From Phytoseiulus persimilis (lineage: Eukaryota; Arthropoda; Arachnida; Mesostigmata; Phytoseiidae), in NCBI GenBank assembly GCA_037576195.1, contig CM075102.1:21882745-21946744 (forward strand): a DNA stretch of 64,000 bases, read 5' to 3'. The notes below the pieces were generated by a model. It was given only the letters and a program-made list of their open reading frames with translations, was not told the origin of the DNA and did no database searches. The position numbers and the translations under genes are program-made. This document shows, piece after piece, positions 13,228 through 25,110 of the stretch (within the stretch, counting starts at the first letter, position 1; each line of letters starts with the position of its first letter).

Positions 13228-16200
13228 GAGTAGCACCTATCGGGGGTAAAGCATTCATTCCGCTCCATTGCTTCCGCAACGGAAACATAAGTGGAAATTC
13301 GTACGCCTACATCGGAGACTGACCTCACGGTCATTTTTATTTCAGGTGAGTCACGCAACGTTTCGGAAACCTAGCGTCACACGAGTTCGAGTTCCGGGTT
13401 GACCTATGAGTCGCCACAAAGCAATACTCCAATTGCGGACTGCAGCAGGCGCCGATAACATTGAATCTTCCGGTCGGAATACGTAATAGCAGCTCGGAGC
13501 GAGGATCGATTCGAGGTTCCTGAACATGAGTGAATACTAACGAGAGTCTTGATAGAATCCGGGTCGAAGCATTCCGCAATCAGCGCTCGCCAGATGCAGA
13601 AGCGACCGGCGCTTCGTTGACGTTCATGAACTCCATAACTCCTCCAGAAGTTTCTTATGAATTCACATCGGATATCGAGTCCCTGAACCAATCGATCGCG
13701 ATGTCGTCGTAACTCTGTGAAACGGCCACCTGACTAGAATCGAAGCCAGCATTGACCGGCCGACTTCCTTACGAACCCGCTGACATGAGATGATTCGTGA
13801 ATGATATTCTTCCAAAAGTTGAGATTCGAAGCTTGATCATCAGCCAGAGATAGTGTCAACGTCGACGCCTACGTTGAAAGTCTGATCAAATATTTTGTCG
13901 TCCCCATGAAGGAGCCAACGACTTCACGTGAAACGGACTAGCCGTTCATTCAGAGACTCTAACTCGGGTGGATCGTTCGGCTTCGGCCGATGGCGACACA
14001 CGTCGCTCCTGCTCATCTTGGAGGGTTCTCCAACTTTGGAACAATCGTCTCATTGATCGAGCTGAAAGGACAGTTTCTCCGAGGAAAAGCCAACCAGGAA
14101 ACTTGCCACTCACGTAGCGATGGTCTCGAATACCTTAGGAAACACGAGCAGTTGCCTTCACGCCCGAATTCACTTTTCAAGAACATTCATCGGATGTTCA
14201 CCGCTGCTCGCTCTATGGTTAACTGAAGAGAGAGCCCCTTGATGGGTCCGGACCATTTCTCTGAAAATTCATCCATATTGTCCGGGCGCATAGTTGATGA
14301 TGTATGCCTGCGTATCCTTGTTCTGGAGGCCCGTGATCTCTCAACCGCTTCACGCGATCTTCGCGCTTTTAGTGATCGACTTGCGAGTTTCGAGCCGAAC
14401 TCGCACCGAAAGAGTCCAAGCCTCGAGAGATATGCGGTGACCATTATTTGGTGATAGCATCGAACTTCGGTGATTTTCTGATGCGACAGATAACCGTTAT
14501 GTCGCACATTTTGCGCAGCTCCAATCTATCGGGCTCCCACCAGTTGATGGATCGCTTCCAAGTCATTCAGAAATCGCTTGGACAGCACAGACCACCGCAA
14601 ACTGAATGACGCGGGATCAACCCCCAGAAGTTTCAACTGTGCTGTCGGGAATGCACAATTGATGTTTACCACCCGATCGCCCTCACGGGTTCCGACACGA
14701 CCCTGTTGTGAACCACTCCAGCCCGAATTTCAAGGAAACTGGGCCCACTCATACTTGAACGCCGTCATTCGATTCACGAATTCGTGTCATCGCACATCCG
14801 CCTCGGTTTCGACGGATCGGCTCCCTTCGGATGTTTCAACACACCATCTCTGAGTCACCGTTCCACGGCTCGAAGAGCTCGGGCAGCGTAGAAATTTGCG
14901 ATAATGCACCCACCTCGCTTTCGTGCGCGAAACCGTCGTGTCATCTCACAGTCACAGTCAGTTCCCGAGGAATAACTCACTTTTCAGCTGCTTTGACTCG
15001 CAGAACTGGGAGGCGTTCCGGCTTTGACTCATAACGATGTCCATGCAAACTCGATTCCCGGATGCAGCAGTGATCCACGCAAACAGGACAATCCGAAAGT
15101 TCACGCTAAAATAAGTGAATCCGAGTGTGGGGCTTCTCTCATGGATTCGCGGAGTTTAAAAGGGAGTATGCCCGAGTAGCTCAAGGCCAAGACGTTTTGA
15201 GGACGGAGCCGAGCTCCAAGTTTCGTCAAATTTCGTCTCTTGAATAACAAGCTACCACAGGACGGCACTTGTCATCTCAGGAGAGATGTTCGCATTTCAC
15301 AATGTAGCTTGAGCATCCACTTCGAAGATCGCCTTCGCGGTGTCTTGTCGAGGCGGATCGGGATTTAATAGGGAAATATTATGGTACAAATCTGTGGAGC
15401 GGGATATGGCTGAAATCATCTTCCAATGGGCTATTCTGGAGGAGGGAAGTCTTGCGATGAAATACGGTCGAATTCTCAAGCGGGTCGACAGGCAATTGAT
15501 TCCAAAACTCAGCTCGAATCAAGCTCACTAAGGGCTCGAATATACTTAGCGGTGTCGCACGTCTCGTGCACTCATTCCGCTCTCCGCTGAACTGGCACTC
15601 CAAACCCTCGAGAAGCCCGGGCCTATGGCGGGGGCCCCACCTATATGCTGGGGAGAGAGCTCCCAATTGGATTAGCTTGAATAATTTGTCCGAAATCCAT
15701 CAGGACGGTCAGCGGCTGTCGACTGTTTGTTCACAGCAACAGGACACTCGCCGACACGAGTCGATTGGTCCGTGGAGTCGCCTGAGCGAAACGCTTCCTC
15801 GACGGAATCCGGAAGCGTTTTTCTCCAGTTTAATTGATAATGCGACTTCTTCCGCGGGGCAGTGGGAAAGGTCGCAAGCGTTAGGAACATAACATGGGTT
15901 CAAGGCCCGGATTCTTGACGACCGTTCTTCCAGTATAAAGGTCCGTTCCCCCGAACGGATTTACACGGAACTTCAGATCGGGAGGATTGGCACCGGGAGA
16001 GGCGGTCCGCCACGAATTCCGCACGGAGTTCAGTTGAATTCGGCGGGGCCTGTTGCGGCGGGCTGAAGCACCGATCGATCACGAAATAACGCTCGCCGGG
16101 TATTTTTACATCTATGTCGGAAAGTTTAGCGCCGTTGTCCGTCCTGAGCGACGATCATTCGTCATAGCTAACGAAAACGGATCAAGGTTCGCCGCAGCTA

Positions 16201-19200
16201 TGCACCGGGCTCGCGAAACACGCGCGCGAGCGGCCGTGTTCTACATGCCTACAGGTTTGAAAGCGGAGTACTCTGAACGGCCGCTCACTCAAAGCGGTCA
16301 TAAATCTATGAAGCTCCTGTTGAGTTTTCGTTCGTCTACGATATCCGAACGAATGAACGCTTTCGGTTGCTCGGCCTGACTGACTGGTCACCTGACGAGC
16401 CGTTCGACCCATTTATCGAATCACGCGCCGAACACGAACGGAATTCCGAACCAGTTCACCGCCATTCGAAGCTTTGGGCGTTGACGCTGTTCCCCGACTG
16501 ACCGTCCGCGAACAGTAGTCCACACAGATTCGCGGTGGCTTGATGAAAATGTTGATAAAACAGGGAAGGAACAGGGATTCGATGTGGATAGGCCAGATGC
16601 GCTATCGAGGCTATGAACCCTTCGGAGTTCTGCGAGCTGAGTCTCGGCGCACGGAAGCTCCGATGGGCTCTGGCACGCGCTCGAAAGCTTCACCCGGCGC
16701 CCCGACGACACAAAAGATGGGAAGAACCCGACTTCTGTGAACTTGGGCCGATGAGTCAAAATAATATAGGAATGTTGGCCTCGCGATTACTTCGAAACTC
16801 GAGACGGTATCCTCTCTGGGCTGCTCGAACATATTCCAGAGCGGCTGTTGGAAGGAGTAACCTCAAACCCATTAGTTCCGGCTGACGTACATACCTCAAA
16901 GATGACGTCGGCGATTCGGGATTTCCATTCCAACTATCAAATTACATCCGAACGAAATGACAGAGTTACGAACCTCAACAACATTTGTGCTTCCAGTAAT
17001 TTGGAGTACGCCCCTGTCACGTACGGAGAACCGTACGCTTATGTCGGACATTACAGAAGGGCGTCGACCACGTTTTATCGCGCGGCCTCGATCGCCGGGA
17101 CATCGTCAGCCCCTCACAAAAGACAGGCCTGGTGGAGGCTATTTCTCCCCAAAAACCGCTGCCATGTCACTGGACATTCACTGGAGGGCGGAACAGAGAG
17201 ATTTCGAGGGCACTCCGATGAAAATGCAAACCGAATGAAGGTTTTTGCCTCTGATACCATCTCGTGCCCGATTTGAGCTCGACGCGGCGTGCCTCTCCCG
17301 ACAATGCGAGGAATGAATACATTATTCTTGAACCTGATCGGAACGACTGGGCCATGGGAGCTTTTGAGCCCCCTTTGAGTTTTTATTGTGAAGCGGCCAG
17401 TTCAGCTTCGCAACGTCGAAGGAATAGAATTCCGAATCGGAGCTGTGAAAGCCAGCAAACATGAACTTTTCAAATATTAAGGGTGTATTGAGGAGGATTG
17501 CTAGAGAAAAGCCCCAAAGGGCGATCCAATATGACAGACGTCGAGGCAGTTAGCCGGCGAATAGAGCTCCTTGATTTTTCGAACTCATCCGAGTCCTTGC
17601 GGTTCAAACCCTGGCATCGCAGCTGCGGCTGAATCGACAGAGCCCCCGGCTCGGCGGTTTAGCTGGGAGAGTCAAGCCTTGAAGCTGCTCTCCAGATCGT
17701 GACAGGGCTCAGGTCTGACGAGAGACCGGCATTTGGGAGAACCAAGCTCGCTGCGAGGCTCACTGAGACTTTCGCTGAATTGCCAACAGAAAGTTTTGCG
17801 TAAACTCAAGCGTTGGTTGCCAGCGAGAGCCCAAATGAGTTTGTTGTTCTCCCGTCGTTTCATTTTTTTTCTGAGGGTACGCGCTCCCCTCGTTCGACTC
17901 GACTCCCTTGTAAAAGTGGACTCCCCAGAATTCCATGGAGCGGCAAATCTTTCTCTGGTCGAGCCGCTCAGCTCCAGAGTGAGGCTCTGTGAGTGCGAGA
18001 AAATCGCGCAACAGTGGCGCCGGGATCCCAGTCCCCAGTGGGAGCGCTCCCAAATCTTGGAGAAGTCGAACTGAACGCAGTGCCGCGGGGCTGGGTTTCT
18101 TTTGAGATTGCAGCCGAATTAGCGTGAGCGTCAATTGGATTCGGGCGAGCTCAGACAGAGCGCGAAAGATCCGAGTCCTCTGATCGCCGCTAGGAACTAC
18201 TGGAGGACCGTCCTCTGTCGTTCGGGCAGGCGAAGAACATCTGAGTAGGTTCCCTGAGCGCTCAATCCTCGGAAACAGGAATTCCTCGCGGAAGAAAACC
18301 CGCTCGGAATCCAGTTGAAATGGCTCCGGAGATTTTCGACAACCGTCGTTCCGTGCCTAACGGCGAGAGTGCACCAGCATTTCAGTCGGATTGATCGCTC
18401 GATCCGATGGACGATGGCCTTGAGCGCGCTGATCATTCGAAGTTTGTCAGAACGCTCCCGATTCGACGCAATTCAATTCGTTTCGAGTCCGTCGAGGGCA
18501 TCGTTATGCTTACGACTGTGCGAAGCGAGCGCTGATGACAAGATGATCACTCATATGATCTCTCCTCCTTGACGGTGCCGTGTGGTCTTCAGTAACTGGA
18601 GATCGACAGTTATCAGAAGCCTCCGAATCGCGCTGGACCGATCGGTCGACACTAGAATGAAACGATGTTGAGAGCTGAGGCGCGGAAATCCAATTTGAAC
18701 TTTGGCGGCTGATATCGCAACAGATTCCGACTGGGAATTCGTTTGCCGGCTCGCTCACTCGGCATCTGAAGGAATCTATTGATGATGATAGCGGGAATGG
18801 CGATGATGATGGTCTTCTGAAAGCGATGCTTTCTCGGTAGAGCCGCCGATTCCGAATCTAAATCTGGCTCGCGAACAGACACGCGATTCGGTTGTGTAGT
18901 CAAGCTGACGAGGTCTCGCCGACGTTCGCTCGCTCACGACGACCCGCGATGCGCAGAAATGGGAAAAATCTCATTTTTATCCCGATTCGGTGTGCAGGCT
19001 TCCTCCGAGCCACGGGATTTTGTCGCGACCGATCTGCCGATACGGGTTCGCAGTTTTCCCAATGGCAACGTGTTTTCGCCGGTCATGAACGGCCCGTTCC
19101 GCTTCAAGCAGCCACGTGAAAGATTCAAAGGCTTCAGCACGCGTTGCGTTCCTCTATTCCCGAGTCTCTTACTTCCGCCCCCTCCATTCCTCCCTCCCGT

Positions 19201-21054
19201 CGGCCGAAATTGTTCACGTCGAGGGTCCATCTATGTTTGGCTGTACGCGCTCGAGCGGGTCCTTGGAAAGCTCGCATGTCTTACAGTATTGAAGCCATTC
19301 CAGCGAGCTTCCGTCGGAGGAACGTTCGATATGCAGGATATTGCCGAGCCAGAGTCACGGGTCAGTGTCGATGCGGGTCGTTCGACGGGGTAGGTCCGTT
19401 GGAGCTCCACTACAAGCCGAACATCGTGGCCTCGCGTCGTGCAGGTTGAATGCAAAGTTTCGCGGCTTCCAGAGGAAACCTCATTGTGAGCTCGAACGAT
19501 TCCTCGCCACTCCTTTCGTGCCAGCCAAAATCACCGTCTTGGAAGTGTTCGCGGCGAATCGAGCATGATCTCGATGAGTGCAATTCAAAATGTCAACCAA
19601 CGAGCCTTCTCTCCGGGAGAACCTCCCGTGGCCGTTCGGAGCTCCAGGTTGTCGAGTTTTCCTTCCATGGATGAGAGTAGAACCGTTCAGGCATTGGAGT
19701 CCGCAGGACAGCGATCCGTGAGCCTCTCGAATTCGTTGCTCCAATGTATGTATTGAGAACTTCGACGTAGAAGTATGATTGGATTCCCATCCCCATTGGG
19801 AATCATTTCTTTCCGCATGCTTCGTATCGGTTGAATACAGCGGGCGCGCGCAAGCTATTTCTGATACCGGCCACCTCAACGGAACCTTCGAGCAGTCCGA
19901 ATTCGAGGATACCCAGAAGTTCGCTGTTGTAGCATAGGTGCACAATAGCTTCCGCGGCTTGACAGAACGTCGTCCTTTGACGGCGTAGTCAAACTACAAT
20001 CGAACGGCTGTTCGACGGCCTCGTCGGTCAACATGGCGAATAGTGAGCCAAAGTTAATGAGGGCGGGTCGAGCTGCAAACAATCGGCTGATAGGCGCTGA
20101 ACCTTACTAATCTGTGTACGTACAACTGTTACCATCAGCGGCTGCTCGTGCTGCAGCTGTTGACAAGGCGACGCCATCTGGATCAGGAGAGTATTGTTGA
20201 ATATTCAGGTGAAGGAACTCTGGACGCGTTGAAACCCTTGCATATACAGGCTCGAGGGCTATTCGCGAGAGCTATTCTCGAGACCTTCACTGATGAGGCT
20301 CGAAATGTCAGAGCTAGTTTTGCAAGGAGTTAGCTCCGCGAAATATCGATGAAGTCGAGCTCCTTTCACGACTGTCCAACTGTGGAGCTTCTTTATCCCC
20401 ATTGTATTCCACTCTCTCGACTCGAATGAGGCTCCAGTCGGAGGGAGAAATGAATCACAAAGAGTCGGAGACCCGCTCGACGCATTGGTTCCGCAGAGAA
20501 GCCATGTCCTCTCCACCGACTTAGTCGCTGATTTCGCTTTAGCCGATAATTTGATTGGGACGTCCGACGAATGGTCAATCAACGACCCAATCTCGCGAAT
20601 GACCAAGTTTTCGTTACACCTGCTCGCGGCAAACTTGCGATTTTCGATCCGTCCCACGCCTCCGAGAGCGGTCGAATGTTCCAGTGAACTCGGCGACGGG
20701 TTGGCGACTCATCGATGCCTCGGCTGCGCATCGATAACATGGCCAGAAAATCCCGTCAACTGTGCTCCTTGGTTCGAGACCACGAAATTCAGGTTTCCTC
20801 GATTGGAAGATTCTCGTCCGATAGCTTTTTCAGAGCTACCGAGCTCGAGCCAGGGCACCGAATTCATTCAACTCGCCTCGAGTTCTGCTGGCGTATCGAG
20901 ACTCGATGTTGCGGTTGAATCGCCCAGTGAAAGATTTTTGTCGATACCAACGACAACGTTGGTATGAGTTCGACTACTTCGTCATCAGTGAGAGCCTCTG
21001 GGGCGCCCGTTGGTGTTGGAGACGTCGATCTCAGGAGTTGCTGAAGGGTATCGG
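13228..21054. other. unassigned DNA
   Basis: No recognisable domain on either strand. The longest frames (20485-20967 +, 18959-19393 +, 16848-17276 +) have no homology I know and no consistent splice structure. Confidence 0.4.
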
Positions 21055-21300
21055 TGTAGCCACCCGATGTACCGAAACCGATTGCAACATAAACCCGGAG
21101 GGCCGAAAACCCCTTCTCTCGTTTTGATGGTCAAGCGCATCCAGCTAAGCCTGTATGCTCAGCACAGGGTCTGAGAGACTGCACTTGGATGGGCTAGAAG
21201 AGACCAAGTGAACCATGATAGACTTGGGAGCTGTATATCCAAAACCATGCCCGACTTGATCGCGAGCCGAGTCGGGTGGGTCACTGATCAATGACAATCC
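21055..21300 (+). repeat. dispersed repeat, copy 1
   Basis: Shares with copies at 24.2 and 25.0 kb the segment around TGGTCAAGCGCATCCAGC then TAAGC and a CAGCACAG element, and with copy 2 also GGGAGCTGTATATCCAAA and the end TGATCAATGA. Divergence is considerable. No coding capacity recognised. Confidence 0.6.
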
Positions 21301-24180
21301 GAGTATGTGAAGGAAGCCATTTACATCGATGAACTTCCTAAGATTTAAATTTTCGCGAAGCGCCAGCAAGTTCGACCTCACCGGAGATCCCTTGCTTGAA
21401 TACCCCGGCTTCAGGATTACACGAGGGCACTCTCTAGGACCCGCGCATAGCAGACTTGCTAGATTCGCTCGACCATCGGAACGAGAGAAAGGGTTTTCGG
21501 CCCAACGGGGTCTGACTGGAAAATAAAACATGCGATTTCTCTGAAGCTACTTCATTTTGATCGAGGCTCCCCTAAGAAGTGTGAGCGAACTGTGGTGTCG
21601 TCCAAATCATATCATCCTTTCAGGTTCATAATTTGCTCATGGAACGCGAATCAGGCCCTGACAGGTTACAAAGAAGGAAGTTCGTGTTTCATTCACGTGA
21701 GCCAGATAGAGAGGATCACGCTTTGGGTTCACTTCGATCCGAAGCTGTCGGGGGGAGAATCTGCATTTTCCCGGGATTCCCGGGAAATCCACGATTGGCG
21801 GCCCGACGGAATCGCGCTGAACACCAGCCGAAAGCTTTGGCATCGCCCTCAGCTCCTTATGATGTGGTCGTCTTACGCAACGGTGCTCCCTCCCGGCAAT
21901 CAGTCAAACTCGTGAGTTATTTCGACTCACGTCCACTCGCCCGGCCCGTGTCAGTTTCGCTCCCTTCATCCTCTCGCTTCGAAACTTCTCCCGGAATCGA
22001 GCTGATTGTCCAGCCCTTGCACCGAACTCGCTCTTATTCGGACCGCAGTTAAGGTCGTTACTAGATAAGAAGTAATTGATGGCTCGGCGATGCACAAAAG
22101 CGGAACGCACTGACTGAGATCAAAAGTTACGTCGTGTGGAGAGTCGGAGAGAGGAATACGGGAGTTCCGGAGAGAATCGCTCTGTTGAGTGATCCGCAAA
22201 CACGATCTCATCGTCCTGAGATGGGGCCTCACGATATCAAAGAGGGCAGCCGAGAGCGAAGCGGATGCTGCGATGGCGCGAGTCGGGCCTTGTTTCGCAG
22301 ATTAGTTTGTTGAAGCATTTCATACATGAGCGAGAGTCCGAGCTCACTGTCGCCACAAGGAGTGAGAAACAATGATTTACGAGATGCAACTGCGTGCCTT
22401 AATGAACTCCACGATGGCGTCTCAGGCAGAAAATATGATGCTCCTACGCTTTTCGATCCACCTGCTGCAACGGCCGAGCCAGCAGATGCGCTGGCTCGAA
22501 ACGACCCTGCGGAGATGAATATTTTCCCTGCTGTATTGGTCCGAAATAGACCTGGGCGAGTGACTTGAAGCCCGGAGTTCGGAGCTCGTGCCCTGGTTAC
22601 GAACTCGATTGCAAATACTTCGCACCTCTTGTTGAATGCACCATCTGCAGTCGCGAACGCGGAGCCTGTGCGAAGAGAATCAGAGCGCACGGAGCCAGCA
22701 CAGGGGGAGAACTTTGTTAGCGTAAGCGTCTGCTGTCTCTCCGCTGGAGAGTAATTCCTTGAGCTGGTTTTCGTCGAGTGGGTACGACTTCGAATCACTC
22801 GTCGCCCTGGATTCGAGTTCTCGTCCTATGTGGCCTTCGTGTGTCCCGCTGAAACTGGGGAATCCTGAGTTTGCTCGTCTCGTTCCGGAACCAATTGTGG
22901 ATCCCAAAGTGTGAGGCAGCCTTCGAAGCAGCAATGCTCCTGCAGAAAGCAGTCCCCAGTAGGTCTACAGCTATCAAGTCCCAACCGCTCGCTCACAAAA
23001 GAGGACAGGCAACCAGTCCTTCTTGTTTGCTTTGATGCAGCCGCTTTTTAGTTCCCGAGTTCTCTTCTTATTGAAGCCGGGATATGAGCAGCCAGTTCAT
23101 AAAAGCGGGGAGCTGGACAATAGAGCCAACCAAGGCTCGGTTTCTCCTGCTTGATCGCTGTTGATCCCCTTGTTTCTAGACGCTCTCCGCGTTGATTACC
23201 TTCTGAGGCCAGTATGCAGTCGGACACGTCGGAATGACTGCAAGATTTCCGAACGCCTCAATAAATCTCCGGGTTATTGGCTCGAACAAAGCTACCACGG
23301 AGCCGTCTGCAATTGCCGCTCATGCCGAAACCGAAGTCCCCGCAGATTTTTTCCGCGGAGCGTCCGCCAACATGGAACGCTTCATAGTGAACACCGAAGT
23401 CGTCACCTTGAACTCGTATGGAGAATGGATTCATCGGGATCGTGAACGACACGGAGAAATACTCGTGTCCTAGACTTGTGTCCTACTTGTAACCCGCCAG
23501 CAGACAAGAGGCGGGTACTGAAGCGGCGGGCAACACGCCACGGGCGGCGGGCAACACGCCACGGGCGGCGGGCAACACGCCACGGGCGGAGGCGCAACGC
23601 GCAACACAGCAGGGTTTTTGCGTACCGCTCAGTCTTCCATTCTTCCGCCTCCTCTCTCCCTGTACCGCCGGTTGGAGAGTTTGAAACGCGCCACCATAAC
23701 GGTTTTTCGCGCCGCTCTCCCGGAGGGCGTCTGAGACACAAGTACCCTCGAGGAATATATTGACTCATGAAACACTCTCAAGGATGACTTCTGCCCGTAA
23801 TGAGAGCGTTCCGTAACGGAGCTCATCCTGAGCTGTTGAAAATAATTTCGGGAAATGGAAAAAGCCATATCGTCAGAGATGAGATTCTGGAAACACGAGT
23901 CACCCCGGGGTCCGAAGACAATGAACTTTGCTCGCAACGAGTCTGTCGTTCATCGAACATCCTTCAACTCCGGGACTTCTGTAGTGCTTCATGGGAGGAT
24001 TTGTTTCGAATAGAACTGAGCTTGAGAAGGCTGTCGTTGCACTTCGTCTCAACATGAGTCTTTCTGCATCGATTGCCTCATCTGAACTACAACAGTACCG
24101 CCTGAAAAGGAGGGAAGGTTGATTCAGGGACGAGGGCGCTGAAACCAGCCGAGACCAACGCGTCCTTGTGTATCTAATCG
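21301..24180. other. unassigned DNA with minisatellite
   Basis: Apart from the 21-bp minisatellite the main item is a 189-codon minus frame at 22229-22798 with fairly protein-like composition. It lacks any recognised motif, and an overlapping plus frame at 22326-22568 looks equally good, so neither is called. Confidence 0.4.
23524..23588 (+). repeat. 21-bp minisatellite, three perfect units
   Basis: Three identical units CGGCGGGCAACACGCCACGG plus G, followed by a partial unit. The length is a multiple of three, so open frames on both strands carry a seven-residue repeat (RRATRHG on +, RRPWRVA on -). There is no sign that it belongs to a gene. Confidence 0.95.
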
Positions 24181-24457
24181 GATACCCGCGTTCGGCCGAA
24201 AAGAAATTCAGTGGGGAAGAAAACCCTTCTCCCCGTTTCGACGGTCAAGCGGATCAAGCTAAGCTTCTAGGCACAGCACAGAAGCCGACGAGCTGCACTT
24301 GCTCCATGAGCCAGGAGTCACCGAGTGAATCAAGATAAAGGTGCCGAACGATAGCGTGGGTCTGCGAGCATGGAATATCCGATGGGAACTGTGTATCCAA
24401 ACGATGCCTGAGTGTATAGGAAGCCGAGCCGCGAGAGTTCCTCATCAATGATTATGC
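24181..24457 (+). repeat. dispersed repeat, copy 2
   Basis: Matches copy 1 along most of its length (CGGTCAAGCGGATCAAGC, GAGCTGCACTTG, GGGAACTGTGTATCCAAA, CATCAATGA). It faces copy 3 in inverted orientation about 0.5 kb away, an arrangement like terminal inverted repeats of a small element. Confidence 0.6.
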
Positions 24458-24954
24458 CGCGTATACGAGGAGAACCACGGCGCGGTGTGCACGACACTGA
24501 GTCCAAGGGGGTTTCTCTTGATAAACGAGCGGGAGGATACCGAACTAATTAGGATAAGCTCGGAACCTGCGCATTGAATGGTTCTGAGATATAATAGGAG
24601 GCGAGGAGAAGAGCTTCGTGCTCCTACTCTGTATCTGAAGTGAATCTTTCGCGATTTCCTGGCATCAGGAAGCTCGCTCAGCTCCACTCCAGCTGTCGGT
24701 TCCAGTGAAATTTTGTTGGAAACGAACGGTAGGAACGCGATGGAGCCGCAGGTTACAGTCTTCTCCCAGATTCCATGGATACATATCGATTCCTCAGCTG
24801 TGGAGATTGTGGATGCAGCGCGGCTCCCTCGTAGCAGAAACCGATAGCACTGGACGAGCCAGAGAATGAGAGGCATTCCCCAAAGCTCATTGCTCCCATT
24901 CAAGTTGCGTGATTCATCTTTTAGTCTCTCCTTGCTCGTGCGAGTTCAGTCTGT

Positions 24955-25110
24955 AAGACCTGTGCTGTGCTTAGAAGCTTAGCTGGATCCGCTTGACCAT
25001 CGAAATGAGGCAGTTTTCTTTGGCCTTACGAGTTTCCGTTTCGACAAGCTTCCTTTTGAGCCCTGCGGGTTTTCGTTGCAATTCGTTTCGGCATATCGGG
25101 TATGAAACCA
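24955..25110 (-). repeat. dispersed repeat, copy 3 (inverted)
   Basis: On the minus strand it reads GCCGAAACGAATTGCAACGA, then GGTCAAGCGGATCCAGCTA followed by AGCTTCTAAGCACAGCACAG. It matches copy 2 best around AAGCTTCTA(A/G)GCACAGCACAG. Only the first half of the repeat is recognisable. Confidence 0.58.

Noticed and set aside
17595..17690. Sequences like a B box (GGTTCAAACCC) and an A box (TTAGCTGGGAGAG)
   Set aside because: They occur in the wrong order on the same strand, so they cannot form a tRNA or Pol III promoter.
20259..20967. Frames on both strands before repeat copy 1 that might be retroelement endonuclease
   Set aside because: No conserved endonuclease motif could be aligned by eye.
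22229..22798. 189-codon minus frame
   Set aside because: Protein-like composition but no domain, and the overlapping plus frame is equally plausible.
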